A stretch of 64,000 bases of DNA. Source: Jiella endophytica. GTDB taxonomy: Bacteria > Pseudomonadota > Alphaproteobacteria > Rhizobiales > Rhizobiaceae. The notes under the pieces were generated by a model. It was not told the DNA's origin and did no database searches. It saw only the letters and a list, made by a program, of their open reading frames with translations. Location of the stretch: contig NZ_SOZD01000005.1 of NCBI RefSeq assembly GCF_004519335.1, positions 310,001 to 374,000 of the forward strand, given 5' to 3'. A program made the position numbers and the translations under genes. Of this stretch, positions 29,101-36,981 are shown one piece after another; position 1 is the first letter of the stretch, and each line of letters begins with the position of its first letter.

Positions 29101-29289
29101 TTCGACGCACGCGATGCCGCCGAGGCGATCAGCCTGTCGGCCGTCACCGGCATCAGCGACTTTGCCGATCTTTCGGCGAACCACCTGTCGCAGGTGGGCG
29201 ACGACGCGGTCATCACCGTCGGCGGCGACACCATCACGCTCGTCGGCGTCGACGTCACCGATCTCGACGCGGGCGATTTCCTGTTCTGA
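26101..29289 (+). CDS. Large calcium-binding RTX repeat protein, predicted type I secretion substrate
   Basis: A 1062-residue acidic, cysteine-free protein. Residues 1 to about 300 form a Gly/Ser/Asp-rich beta region with NSGSV-type repeats (FENSGSVEGSVW, FTNSGSVFGDVDLG). From about 300 onward there are many RTX nonapeptides (GGAGNDxLxGG), the calcium-binding beta-roll. They are arranged in five modules of 106 or 97 residues, each opening with a NYRxSxAAVxVSLxTGTGSGG segment. The C-terminus (SDVFVFADGFGSDVITDFDARD and a final DLDAGDFLF) is the type expected of uncleaved type I secretion signals. There is no N-terminal signal peptide. No secretion ATPase, adaptor or enzyme domain is nearby. 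A surface or matrix protein is likely; its function is unknown. Confidence 0.88.
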   Translation: MAEVISASQDTTLTIDEARVGDGTFYGLSSVYVASSAGLDAVTITASTNVTLNWTGMLIADAAGLRLNGDDSFLLTSSGSIFADVGVADDGTAGNEVQIHGDVSADRIGLDLTGANVVATVGGRIDSQGIGVVLGGAGATLLVGGAITAAETAIVASGDGTTITVGGGGQVTGGDTDASAPGQSAAIHTGAAGTGATSLSNSGSITAEIDGDTGLRVAVLDGDASDLNGSTSQLTFENSGSVEGSVWLGGGADSFTNSGSVFGDVDLGDGDDVYAASGNGSVSGAVLGGGGDDGFAGGNSDEIFSGGEGDDTLAGGGGQDVLLGDAGNDLFVAEADLATDRYVGGEGSDTISFAGTSSGVYVNLGWGLSFGFESGLDILSGIESVVGSTGDDILMGSSSSIGLDGGAGNDRVRGGSAGETISGGIGDDILDGGEGDDSVEGGDGSDGLFGGAGSDVLDGGAGNDVLFGGDGADVMDGGDGIDTVNYRASAAAVAVSLATGTGSGGDAEGDTLTDVERVFGSRFGDTLEGDAGANVLFGLGGADTLLGLGGDDCLLGGTGDDVLDGGEGDDALLGGEGADVIDGGDGIDTVNYRASSAGVSVSLATGIGSGGEAEGDTLVNVERIAGSAHDDVIEGDGNDNVLFGLDGADSLQGLAGSDSLYGGAGEDLLDGGAGADALDGGDGFDVASYQDSAAAVTVRLTSGTGSGGDAEGDRLTAIEGLIGSARGDVLAGDDGANTLSGLAGADVLWGLAGDDTLEGGAGNDALLGGAGADILDGGDGIDTANYRNSDAAVSVSLATGTGSGGDAEGDTLTGIERLAGSAHDDVLEGDDSANVLYGLDGADTLSGLGGNDSVLAGAGNDSLDGGEGNDVLTGGDGADALVGGDGADAASYRNSSAAVWVSLTTGTGSGGEAEGDTLSGIERIIGSAHGDTLEGDATANVLSGLGGADALSGFAGNDRLSGGGGDDSLSGGAGNDILEGGSGSDVFVFADGFGSDVITDFDARDAAEAISLSAVTGISDFADLSANHLSQVGDDAVITVGGDTITLVGVDVTDLDAGDFLF
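27550..29058 (+). repeat. Five tandem modules inside the RTX gene (period 318 or 291 bp)
   Basis: The segment coding NYRxS or SYRxS followed by VSLxTGTGSGGxAEGDxL recurs at 27550, 27868, 28159, 28450 and 28768. The distances are 318, 291, 291 and 318 bases. The difference is 27 bases, exactly one RTX nonapeptide. A more divergent copy (DTISFAGTSSGVYVNL) precedes at about 27145. Confidence 0.9.
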
Positions 29290-29316
29290 CGATCGCCTCT
29301 CGAGCCGGGAACATCA

Positions 29317-29344
29317 GGGGCTGCGCCGGGCGCGGCCCCTTTTT
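29317..29344 (+). terminator. Intrinsic terminator after the RTX gene
   Basis: GGGGCTGCGC pairs with GCGCGGCCCC (one G-U pair) over a CGG loop and is followed by five T residues. It lies 28 bases after the RTX stop and separates that gene from the division cluster. Confidence 0.93.
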
Positions 29345-29410
29345 CATTGGTGCGGCAAAGTCGCCGCCAAAGCCCGACCCTTTCAAATTTCTTGCTTTCG
29401 CCACAGTCGG

Positions 29411-29425
29411 TTAACCGATGCTTAA
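29411..29425. promoter_or_regulatory. CtrA-type box upstream of ddlB
   Basis: TTAA-CCGATGC-TTAA fits the CtrA consensus TTAA-N7-TTAA exactly, and the second half-site reads TTAACCAT. It lies 58 bases before the ddlB start, directly after the RTX terminator. CtrA is the cell-cycle response regulator of alphaproteobacteria and controls ftsQ/ftsA and ftsZ transcription in Caulobacter. Binding here is inferred from sequence alone. Confidence 0.65.
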
Positions 29426-29482
29426 CCATCGATCTGCGAAAGATTGAATCAAACCCTTTGTTAATTTTGAGCGGCAGTCGCA

Positions 29483-30406
29483 ATGGCAAAGCATGTGGCG
29501 GTCTTGATGGGCGGCTTCTCGTCGGAGAGACCGGTCAGCCTCTCCTCGGGCAATGCCTGCGCCGACGCCCTGGAGGCGGTCGGCCACACCGTCACGCGGC
29601 TCGATGTCGGCCGCGACGTCGCGGCACGGCTTGCCGAGATCGCCCCCGATGCAGCCTTCAACGCGCTGCACGGCCCCTATGGCGAAGACGGCACCATTCA
29701 GGGCATCCTCGAATATCTGCAGATCCCCTACACCCATTCGGGCGTCCTTGCCTCGGCCCTGTCGATGCACAAGGAGCGGGCGAAGATCGTCGCGAAGTCC
29801 GCCGGTGTTCCGGTGGCCGAGGCGCGCGTCCTGCACCGCCTCGATGCGGCGCCCGCCCATGTCCTGTCGCCGCCCTACGTCATCAAGCCCGTCGCCGAGG
29901 GGTCGAGCTTCGGCGTTCTGATCGTGCGCGAGGACCAGTCCAAGCCGCCGCAGGAACTCTACTCGGCCGACTGGCCCTATGGCGACCGGGTGATGGTCGA
30001 GCGCTACGTCCACGGCCGCGAACTGACCTGCGCGGTGATGGGCGACGTCGCCCTCGACGTCTGCGAGATCGTGCCGGAAGGCCACGCCTTCTACGACTAC
30101 GAATCGAAATACGCCGCCGGCGGCTCGCGCCACGTCGTGCCGGCGGAGATACCGAAGAGCGTCGCCCGCCGCGTCCAGGAGCACTCGCTCGCCGCCCACA
30201 AGGCGATGGGCTGCCGCGGCGTGACGCGCTCCGACTTCCGCTATGACGACCGCTTCGGCGAAGGCGGCGAACTGATCTGGCTGGAGATCAACACCCAGCC
30301 TGGCATGACGCCGACCTCGCTGGTTCCGGATATCGCGCGGGTCGCGGGCCACAGCTTCGAGGAACTCGTCGGCTGGATGGTGGAGGACGCCTCGTGCGAC
30401 CGCTGA
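29483..30406 (+). CDS. ddlB: D-alanine--D-alanine ligase
   Basis: A 307-residue ATP-grasp ligase that makes D-Ala-D-Ala for peptidoglycan precursors. Motifs: [19 protein letters not shown] at the N-terminus, [34 protein letters not shown] for ATP binding, and the C-terminal [19 protein letters not shown]. It is the first gene of the ddlB-ftsQ-ftsA unit. It overlaps ftsQ by 13 bases. In most relatives murB lies immediately upstream; here an RTX gene and tRNA-Cys occupy that place. The nearby CtrA-type box suggests cell-cycle control. Confidence 0.97.
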   Translation: MAKHVAVLMGGFSSERPVSLSSGNACADALEAVGHTVTRLDVGRDVAARLAEIAPDAAFNALHGPYGEDGTIQGILEYLQIPYTHSGVLASALSMHKERAKIVAKSAGVPVAEARVLHRLDAAPAHVLSPPYVIKPVAEGSSFGVLIVREDQSKPPQELYSADWPYGDRVMVERYVHGRELTCAVMGDVALDVCEIVPEGHAFYDYESKYAAGGSRHVVPAEIPKSVARRVQEHSLAAHKAMGCRGVTRSDFRYDDRFGEGGELIWLEINTQPGMTPTSLVPDIARVAGHSFEELVGWMVEDASCDR

Positions 30407-31302
30407 ACCCCAACCATATCCCCGCCGATCCGCACGGCCCCGGCCGGCTTGCTCGTGCGAGGGCCAAGGCGACCCGGCGCATCGTCGGCCTCGTTGCGAC
30501 GGCCTCCGATCTGCCGCTTCCCGGCTTCGGCCAGATGGCCTTTGCCGTCGTCGCCGGCAGCGTGATCTACGGCATCGCCGTCGGCGGCCACACGGGCGAA
30601 GTGCTCGACGGCGTCGGCCAGCCCCTCGGCTTCTCGATCGACAAGGTCGCGGTGCATGGCAACAGCGAGACCTCGGAGATCGACGTTCTCCAGGCGCTCT
30701 GGCAGACCGGCTCGCAGACGCTTTTGTCGCTCGATCCGACGGATGCCCGCCAGACGCTGGAATCCATGCCGTGGATCGACCGCGCCTCGGTCTCGAAGAT
30801 CTTCCCCGACCGGGTGGAGATCGATCTCGAGGAGCATCGGCCCTACGCCGTCTGGCAGACCGGTCAGTCGTTCTTCGTGGTCAATCGCGAGGGCAAGAAG
30901 ATCGTCCCCTACATGCCGGGCCGGTTCGACGCCCTGCCGGTCGTGGTCGGCGAGGGCGCCGGCAGCGCCGCGGCGAGCATCATCGATGACATGGAAAGTT
31001 TTCCTGAGCTTCGCGCAAGGGTGAAGGCGTATGTCCGGGTTGGCGGCCGTCGCTGGGACCTCGAGCTGAACAACGGGGTCATCGTCCGGCTGCCGGAAGT
31101 CAAACCGATGGAGGCGGTGGCGGAAGTCGTGCGTTTGGATCGGCAGAACACTTTGCTCGAACGCGAGATCGCGGCGGTGGACCTGCGGCTTTCCGATCGC
31201 GTCGTGGTCAGGCTGACGGACGGTTCCTTCACGCGGCGCAAGGAGCGTCTCGAAGAGCGGGCCAAGCTGATCAAGCGCCTTGGCAAGGATAAGCCGGTAT
31301 GA
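30394..31302 (+). CDS. ftsQ: Cell division protein FtsQ
   Basis: A 302-residue bitopic division protein. A cytoplasmic basic region of about 45 residues is followed by one membrane segment ([18 protein letters not shown]). Then come the POTRA domain ([39 protein letters not shown]) and the FtsQ/DivIB beta domain ([21 protein letters not shown]). FtsQ links early and late divisome proteins with FtsB and FtsL. The GTG at 30394 has GGAGG upstream and overlaps ddlB; the stop overlaps ftsA (ATGA). A charged C-terminal tail ends at KDKPV. Confidence 0.95.
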   Translation: MRPLNPNHIPADPHGPGRLARARAKATRRIVGLVATASDLPLPGFGQMAFAVVAGSVIYGIAVGGHTGEVLDGVGQPLGFSIDKVAVHGNSETSEIDVLQALWQTGSQTLLSLDPTDARQTLESMPWIDRASVSKIFPDRVEIDLEEHRPYAVWQTGQSFFVVNREGKKIVPYMPGRFDALPVVVGEGAGSAAASIIDDMESFPELRARVKAYVRVGGRRWDLELNNGVIVRLPEVKPMEAVAEVVRLDRQNTLLEREIAAVDLRLSDRVVVRLTDGSFTRRKERLEERAKLIKRLGKDKPV

Positions 31303-32627
31303 GTCTGTTCGGTTTCGGCAAATCCGATCTGCCGAGGATCAAGGGCCTGTCGCCTCGCAAGGCGCGGGTGATCTCCGTCCTCGACGTCGGTTCGGAAAAG
31401 ATTTCCTGTCTGATCGCCAGGCTGCGTCCGCGCATCGCCGGCGAGATGCTGCCCGATCGCACCCACACGATCGAGGTGATCGGCGTCGGCCATCACCGCT
31501 CCCGCGGCATCCGGTCGGGCGCCGTCGTCGATATCGCGGCTGCCGAACTGGCGATCCGCCAGTGCGTCGATGCGGCCGAGCGCATGGCTGGCCTCTCCGT
31601 CGAGTCGCTGATCGTCTCGGTTACCGCCGGCCGGCTGAAGAGTGTCCGGCGCCGGGCCGAGACCGAGGTGGTCGGCGAAGTCTCCCAGGCCGATCTGTCG
31701 CGTGTCACCGGCAATGCCGCCAAGATGCCGCTCGACGACGAGCGCGTGGCGCTGCATTCGACGGTCTACGACCTGCAGCTCGACGACGATGCCGGCCTGG
31801 AAAATCCGGTCGGCATGACCGGCGACCGCCTCTCGGCGAATCTCCATATGCTGACCGCCGAGGTCGCGCCGCTGCGCAACCTCGAAGCCGCGATCAACCG
31901 GGCGCAGCTGGTCGTCGAGGCCTTCGTCGCCACCCCTTACGCCAGCGCGCTCTCGACCATGGTCGAGGACGAGGCGGCGATGGGCTCGGCCTGCATCGAC
32001 ATGGGCTCCGGCGCAACGACCATCGCGATCTTCCAGAACGGCCGCTTCGTCTATGCCGACCAGATCGCCATCGGCGGCGCCAACATCACCATGGATCTCG
32101 CCCGCGGCCTGTCGATCAGCCCGGCCGACGCCGAGCGGATCAAGGTCATGCACGGCTCGACCCTCGCCGAGCTTCTCGACGACACCGGTGAGCCGCTCAG
32201 CGTCGCCCCGCTCGGCGACAGCGGCGACGCCCATCCGATCGTCGTCAAGCGCTCGCTGGTCACCAAGATCATCCGGCCGCGCGTCGAGGAGACGCTGGAG
32301 CTGGTACGCGACCGGCTGAACGCCTCCGGCCTCGGCCACGTCATCGGCAAGCGCGTTGTGCTCACCGGCGGCGCGAGCCAGCTGGCCGGCCTCGCCGACA
32401 CCGCCCGCATGGTGCTGCAGCGCAACGTCAGGCTCGGGCGACCGCTGGGTGTTACGGGACTCAATCCATCGAGCAAGGGGCCGGGGTTTTCGACCTCCGT
32501 CGGTCTCTTGATCTATCCGCAGGTCGCTCACCGCGAATACGTCGCGGAGCGTTCGCTCGCCGTCCAGGCGATCGACAAGGCGATGGAGGGAGGCCGTTTC
32601 GGCTCCTGGCTGCGCCGGGCGCTGTGA
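31299..32627 (+). CDS. ftsA: Cell division protein FtsA
   Basis: A 442-residue actin-like ATPase that tethers FtsZ to the membrane. ATP-binding blocks: VLDVGSEKISCLIARL (phosphate 1), CIDMGSGATTIAIFQNG (phosphate 2) and VVLTGGASQLAGLADTA (adenosine). The C-terminus carries an amphipathic helix (GRFGSWLRRAL) expected to insert into the inner membrane. The ATG overlaps the ftsQ stop. A 179-base gap separates it from ftsZ, where an additional ftsZ promoter may lie. An N-terminal extension ([19 protein letters not shown]) before the first beta strand is usual in Hyphomicrobiales. Confidence 0.96.
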   Translation: MSLFGFGKSDLPRIKGLSPRKARVISVLDVGSEKISCLIARLRPRIAGEMLPDRTHTIEVIGVGHHRSRGIRSGAVVDIAAAELAIRQCVDAAERMAGLSVESLIVSVTAGRLKSVRRRAETEVVGEVSQADLSRVTGNAAKMPLDDERVALHSTVYDLQLDDDAGLENPVGMTGDRLSANLHMLTAEVAPLRNLEAAINRAQLVVEAFVATPYASALSTMVEDEAAMGSACIDMGSGATTIAIFQNGRFVYADQIAIGGANITMDLARGLSISPADAERIKVMHGSTLAELLDDTGEPLSVAPLGDSGDAHPIVVKRSLVTKIIRPRVEETLELVRDRLNASGLGHVIGKRVVLTGGASQLAGLADTARMVLQRNVRLGRPLGVTGLNPSSKGPGFSTSVGLLIYPQVAHREYVAERSLAVQAIDKAMEGGRFGSWLRRAL

Positions 32628-32806
32628 GGAAAGGAATTCCGGCGGGACGATGATCGAGCTTCGGATCGTCACGCCAGACCGGGATCAGGCGCCGCGGGGG
32701 CGCTGCGCCAGGGACGGGAAAACGGTGCGCGCCGCGCGCCTTTGAGAATTGCAACAAACGGCCGCGCGGCGAGACGGCCTGAGCGAATTGGAAGAGGAAT
32801 GAGGGC

Positions 32807-34372
32807 ATGAGTGTTACCTTGAAGAAGCCGGACATCACCGAACTGAAGCCCCGCATCACCGTCTTCGGTGTCGGCGGAGGTGGCTGCAACGCCGTCAACA
32901 ACATGATCAGCGCCGGCCTCGAAGGGGTCGACTTCGTGATCGCCAACACCGACGCCCAGGCGCTGCGTTCCTCGCGCGCCGAGCGCATCATCCAGATGGG
33001 CGTCGCCGTGACCGAGGGTCTCGGCGCCGGTTCGCAGCCCGAGGTCGGCCGCGCGGCCGCCGAGGAATCGATCGACGAGATCTGCGATCACCTTCTCGGC
33101 TCGCACATGTGCTTCGTCACCGCCGGCATGGGCGGCGGCACCGGCACCGGCGCTGCCCCGGTGGTCGCCCGCGCCGCGCGCGAAAAGGGCATCCTGACCG
33201 TCGGCGTCGTCACCAAGCCGTTCCACTTCGAGGGTCAGCGCCGGCTGCGGATCGCCGAGCAGGGCATCGAGGAACTGCAGAAGAACGTCGACACGCTGAT
33301 CGTCATTCCGAACCAGAACCTCTTCCGCATCGCCAACGACAAGACCACCTTCGCCGACGCCTTCGCGATGGCCGACCAGGTGCTCTATTCGGGCGTCGCC
33401 TGCATCACCGACCTGATGGTCAAGGAAGGCCTGATCAACCTCGACTTCGCCGACGTCCGTTCGGTGATGCGCGAGATGGGCAAGGCGATGATGGGTACCG
33501 GCGAGGCCTCGGGCGAGGGCCGTGCCATGGCCGCCGCAGAAGCGGCAATCGCCAACCCGCTGCTCGACGAAACCTCGATGAAGGGCGCCAAGGGCCTGCT
33601 CATCTCGATCACCGGCGGCCGCGACCTCACGCTTTTCGAAGTCGACGAAGCGGCGACCCGCATCCGCGAGGAAGTCGACCAGGACGCCAACATCATCCTC
33701 GGCGCCACCTTCGACGAGAATCTGGAAGGCGTGATTCGCGTCTCGGTCGTCGCCACCGGCATCGACAAGAGCGACGTCGAGATGGCCCAGCGCTCGTCGA
33801 TGGCCAGCCACACGGCTGCCGTGGCGCAGCACCGCGCCGCCCAGCCGGCCGCTGCCTTCGTTCAGGCCGCGCCGCAGCAGCCCGTTGCCGCGACGATGCA
33901 TGAGGCTCCGGCCGAGGCCGAGGAAGACGACGCCGAGATCGAGGACGCCTTCACCGTCGCACTCGCCGCCGAGATCGCCCAGGTGGCTCCGCAGCCGGCG
34001 GCCCGTCCGAGCGTCTCCAGCGCCGAAACGGCGATGGAGCCGATCCAGCCGGCGCGCATGCCGCGGGTCGAGGACTTCCCGCCGGTGGTGCGCGGCGAGA
34101 TGGAGCAGCGCCAGGCCGCCAACCACGAGCAGGCTGCCGACGAGCGCGGCGCCATGGGCCTTCTGCGGCGGCTGACCACCGGTCTGTCGCGCCGCGAGGA
34201 GGACGAGCAGCAGGCCGCCGAGCCGGCGCGCCGCGCCCATGTCGAGCCGAATCCCTACGCCCCGCGTCGCTCCGCGGCGGAATCGGCTGCCCGTCCGGCG
34301 ACCGCCTCCCGCCCGGTCAGCGAAGAGGAACAGCTGGAGATTCCTGCGTTCCTCAGGCGTCAGGCCAACTGA
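32807..34372 (+). CDS. ftsZ: Cell division GTPase FtsZ
   Basis: A 521-residue tubulin-like GTPase. The GTP-binding signature [11 protein letters not shown] (about residue 108) and NTDAQAL are intact. The GTPase domain ends near residue 320 ([12 protein letters not shown]). It is followed by a long, Ala/Pro/Glu-rich linker of about 170 residues and the conserved C-terminal peptide [16 protein letters not shown], which binds FtsA. This long linker is typical of Hyphomicrobiales. GAGG precedes the ATG. A clear terminator follows 30 bases after the stop. Confidence 0.97.
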   Translation: MSVTLKKPDITELKPRITVFGVGGGGCNAVNNMISAGLEGVDFVIANTDAQALRSSRAERIIQMGVAVTEGLGAGSQPEVGRAAAEESIDEICDHLLGSHMCFVTAGMGGGTGTGAAPVVARAAREKGILTVGVVTKPFHFEGQRRLRIAEQGIEELQKNVDTLIVIPNQNLFRIANDKTTFADAFAMADQVLYSGVACITDLMVKEGLINLDFADVRSVMREMGKAMMGTGEASGEGRAMAAAEAAIANPLLDETSMKGAKGLLISITGGRDLTLFEVDEAATRIREEVDQDANIILGATFDENLEGVIRVSVVATGIDKSDVEMAQRSSMASHTAAVAQHRAAQPAAAFVQAAPQQPVAATMHEAPAEAEEDDAEIEDAFTVALAAEIAQVAPQPAARPSVSSAETAMEPIQPARMPRVEDFPPVVRGEMEQRQAANHEQAADERGAMGLLRRLTTGLSRREEDEQQAAEPARRAHVEPNPYAPRRSAAESAARPATASRPVSEEEQLEIPAFLRRQAN

Positions 34373-34402
34373 TCTCGCGTCATTGTTGCGGTTTCGCGAC
34401 AC

Positions 34403-34437
34403 TGCCCGTCGGAGCAATCCGGCGGGCATTTGCGTTT
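34403..34437 (+). terminator. Intrinsic terminator after ftsZ
   Basis: TGCCCGTCGG pairs with CCGGCGGGCA (one G-U pair) over an AGCAAT loop and is followed by TTTGCGTTT. It separates ftsZ from lpxC. Confidence 0.88.
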
Positions 34438-34677
34438 AAGTCACTGAATTTATGGGCTTGCAGCCATTCGTTCACGGATTGTTGGTAACAGTGGGTAAGA
34501 AAGCGTGATTTTGCCAAAACCGCTTGCCGATTTACCAACGATCGCAACGAAAGGGGAACCATTGCGGATTCCCCGGCCGGTCTCAACCGGGTGAATCAGT
34601 CGACTGGATGTGTGTGTAGGCGGCCGCGGCGCGGGGGTGCCGAAGGCTGGACGGGGAAAGGTAATCCTGACGTGTTG
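34438..34677 (+). promoter_or_regulatory. lpxC leader region with two hairpins
   Basis: The gap between the ftsZ terminator and lpxC is 240 bases long and AT-richer in its first half. Two stem-loops stand in tandem: GGGGAACC with GGATTCCCC (one bulge, loop ATTGC, 34553-34574) and CCGGT with ACCGG (loop CTCA, 34577-34590). They precede the lpxC start by about 90 bases. They may be part of the 5' untranslated RNA; a regulatory role is only a possibility. Confidence 0.4.
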
Positions 34678-35616
34678 ATGTTTCAGCAGACGATAGCATC
34701 GCGTATCGATTTCGACGGCGTGGGTGTGCACAGTGGTCTGCCGGTGCGACTCGCACTGCTTCCGGCCGAGGTCGACACCGGCATCGTCTTCCATCTCGTC
34801 CGTCCCGACGGCAGCATTCGTCAGATCCCCGCCGTTTCGGCGAATTCCTCGCTGACCGATCTTTCCACCGTCGTCGGCGATCTTGCCGGTGCGCATGTCT
34901 CGACCATCGAGCATCTGATGGCCGCGCTCTACGCCATGGGCGTCGACAACGTCGCGGTGCGGATCGATGCCCGCGAGACGCCGATCCTCGACGGCTGCTC
35001 GGCGGAATATGTCCGCGGCATCAACGAGGCCGGCGTCGTCAGCCAGGGTGCCAAGCGCCGCTATCTGCGGATCCTGAAGCCGGTGGCGATCGAGATGGGC
35101 AAGGCGAGGGCGGAATACCGGCCCTATGCCGGCACCCGCTTCGAGATCGAGATCGATTTCGCCAATGCGGCGATCGGCCGGCAGACCTACCGGGCCGACC
35201 TCACGGCCGCCCGTTTCACCCGGGATCTCGCCCGGGCGCGCACCTTCGGCTTCATGGCCGATGTCGAACAGCTCTGGGCGGCCGGCTATGCGCTGGGCTC
35301 CTCGCTCGACAATTCGGTGGTGCTCTCCGACGACGGCCGTGTGGTCAATCCGGAAGGGCTGCGCTTCGAGGACGAATTCGTTCGCCACAAGGCGCTCGAC
35401 GCCGTCGGCGACCAGGCTCTCGCGGGCCTGCGCATCCTCGGCTGCTACAGCTCCTATCGCGGCGGCCACCGGCTGAACGCCATGGCGCTGCAGGCGCTCT
35501 TCGCCGATCCGACGGCCTACGAGATCGTCGAGATGCCGGCCCGCCGCGTCGACCCGGTGCGCCATGCGCCGCTGGTCGCGGTTGCCGCGCCGGCCTTTGG
35601 TCCGCAGATCCTCTGA
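34678..35616 (+). CDS. lpxC: UDP-3-O-acyl-N-acetylglucosamine deacetylase LpxC
   Basis: A 312-residue zinc hydrolase, the committed step of lipid A synthesis. Zinc-binding and catalytic blocks are HVSTIEHLMAALYAMGVDN (first His), EFVRHKALDAVGDQALAG (catalytic His and Asp region) and GGHRLNAMALQAL. The start MFQQTIASRIDFDGVGVHSG is typical. ATG 34678 is used; the GTG at 34672 in the same frame is better spaced from the GGAAAGG site and could be the true start. The gene lies between two strong terminators, so it forms its own transcription unit. Confidence 0.96.
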   Translation: MFQQTIASRIDFDGVGVHSGLPVRLALLPAEVDTGIVFHLVRPDGSIRQIPAVSANSSLTDLSTVVGDLAGAHVSTIEHLMAALYAMGVDNVAVRIDARETPILDGCSAEYVRGINEAGVVSQGAKRRYLRILKPVAIEMGKARAEYRPYAGTRFEIEIDFANAAIGRQTYRADLTAARFTRDLARARTFGFMADVEQLWAAGYALGSSLDNSVVLSDDGRVVNPEGLRFEDEFVRHKALDAVGDQALAGLRILGCYSSYRGGHRLNAMALQALFADPTAYEIVEMPARRVDPVRHAPLVAVAAPAFGPQIL

Positions 35617-35653
35617 GGTCCGACATCTGCGTCGCATCCGCTCGACAAGGCGG

Positions 35654-35686
35654 CGAGCCTGTCCGGTGTCCGGACGGGCTCGTTTC
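35654..35686 (+). terminator. Intrinsic terminator after lpxC
   Basis: A 13-base-pair stem (CGAGCCTGTCCGG with CCGGACGGGCTCG, one G-U pair) over a TGT loop is followed by TTT. It starts 37 bases after the lpxC stop. Confidence 0.9.
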
Positions 35687-35909
35687 TGCGTCACTTGCCC
35701 GCTTTCGGCCGACGATCCACCCTCACGCCGAGTGCGGGTCAGATGGTGACGCTGCGGCAACAGGCGGTGGGTGAATGATGGCGTGCAAGGGGTTTCACGT
35801 CGCCCGGCCACAAAAAAGGCACCTTACTCGGGCTTCGGCATTGTTCGAGCCTCGCTCGGGGGGTAGTGATGCCGGCCGGAGGCTGAATGGGGTAGGGGAC
35901 CCGCAGAAC

Positions 35910-36794
35910 ATGATCGAAGCGACAAGGCAGTCCGCCGGACCAACGAAATGGGCGCAGCGCATGGCGCTGACCGGCGCGGTCCTTGGTGCCGCACTCGGAC
36001 TTGGCGGGTGCATGTCGGGGGGCGACAACGACGTCGACGTCCTGGCGCTCGCCGCCGAGACCGATCCGCCGGACGTTCTCTACAATCAGGGCCTCGCCAA
36101 TCTCGAAGGCGGACGGCTCGGCGAGGCGGCCAAGAAGTTCCAGGCGATCGACCGCCAGCATCCCTATTCGGAATGGGCCCGCAAGGCGCTGATCATGCAG
36201 GCCTTCGCCAGCTATCGCGGCGGCGACTACGAGGAAGCGACGACGGCGGCCAAGCGCTACATCTCGCTCTATCCGAATTCCGAAGATGCGGCCTATGCCG
36301 AGTACATCATTGGCCTGTCGCACTTCCGCCAGATCCCCGACGTCACCCGCGACCAGAAGCAGGCGGCCTACACCGCGACGGCGATGCGGGCGCTGATGGA
36401 GCGCTTCCCCGACACCGCCTATGCCGAGGACGCCAAGGGCAAGCTGCGCATTGCCCGCGACCAGCTGGCCGGCAAGGAGATGCTGGTCGGCCGCTACTAT
36501 CTCGAGCGGCGCGACTATCTCGCCGCCATCAACCGCTTCAAGAACGTCGTCGACGTCTATCCCGACACCCGCCAGGTCGAAGAGGCGCTGGCCCGCCTGA
36601 CCGAGGCCTATTACGCCATGGGGCTCATCCGCGAGGCGCAGGCCTCCGCCTCGGTGCTCGGCCAGAACTATCCCGACTCGCCCTGGTATCGCGACTCCTA
36701 CGCTCTGCTGAAGGGCCACGGGCTGGAGCCGCAGGCCGGCGCGTCGGACTCCTGGTTCGCCGCGGCGACGAAGAAGATCACCGGCGCGTCCTGA
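35910..36794 (+). CDS. bamD: Outer membrane assembly lipoprotein BamD
   Basis: A 294-residue lipoprotein of the BAM complex that inserts outer-membrane beta-barrels. The signal ends in a lipobox (LGLGGC, Cys about residue 35). Five TPR-like helical repeats follow, beginning [21 protein letters not shown] and continuing [19 protein letters not shown] and [20 protein letters not shown]. The ATG at 35910 is chosen to give a normal signal; the frame is open upstream. The conserved position between lpxC and recN supports the call. It is bounded by terminators on both sides. Confidence 0.95.
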   Translation: MIEATRQSAGPTKWAQRMALTGAVLGAALGLGGCMSGGDNDVDVLALAAETDPPDVLYNQGLANLEGGRLGEAAKKFQAIDRQHPYSEWARKALIMQAFASYRGGDYEEATTAAKRYISLYPNSEDAAYAEYIIGLSHFRQIPDVTRDQKQAAYTATAMRALMERFPDTAYAEDAKGKLRIARDQLAGKEMLVGRYYLERRDYLAAINRFKNVVDVYPDTRQVEEALARLTEAYYAMGLIREAQASASVLGQNYPDSPWYRDSYALLKGHGLEPQAGASDSWFAAATKKITGAS

Positions 36795-36848
36795 GGCCGG
36801 GAGATCGGCTGAAGGCGGCGGCCATCCCGGCCGCATCGGCAAGACAAG

Positions 36849-36871
36849 GCGGCGCGCAAGCGCCGCTTTTT
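36849..36871 (+). terminator. Intrinsic terminator after bamD
   Basis: GCGGCGC pairs perfectly with GCGCCGC over a GCAA tetraloop and is followed by TTTTT. It lies 55 bases after the bamD stop. Confidence 0.93.
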
Positions 36872-36981
36872 GCAAGAAGCGACGCGCCGCCGCCCGCATT
36901 GTCCGCCGAGCCGGCTTGCGAAACCACTGCCAGCGACCGACATTGTCTGCGCCGCATCCTGCCCTGACCGACGAACCGGAC

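Noticed and set aside
26773-29184. 803-codon minus-strand frame opposite the RTX gene
   Set aside because: Shadow of the repeat gene; it shows no recognisable domain apart from translated repeats.
26101-29289. CRISPR-like periodicity
   Set aside because: The repeats are in frame, encode RTX nonapeptides and have no unique spacers of constant size.
36795-36981. SOS (LexA) box before recN
   Set aside because: No GTTC-N7-GTTC or GAAC-N7-GTTC site was found in the gap.
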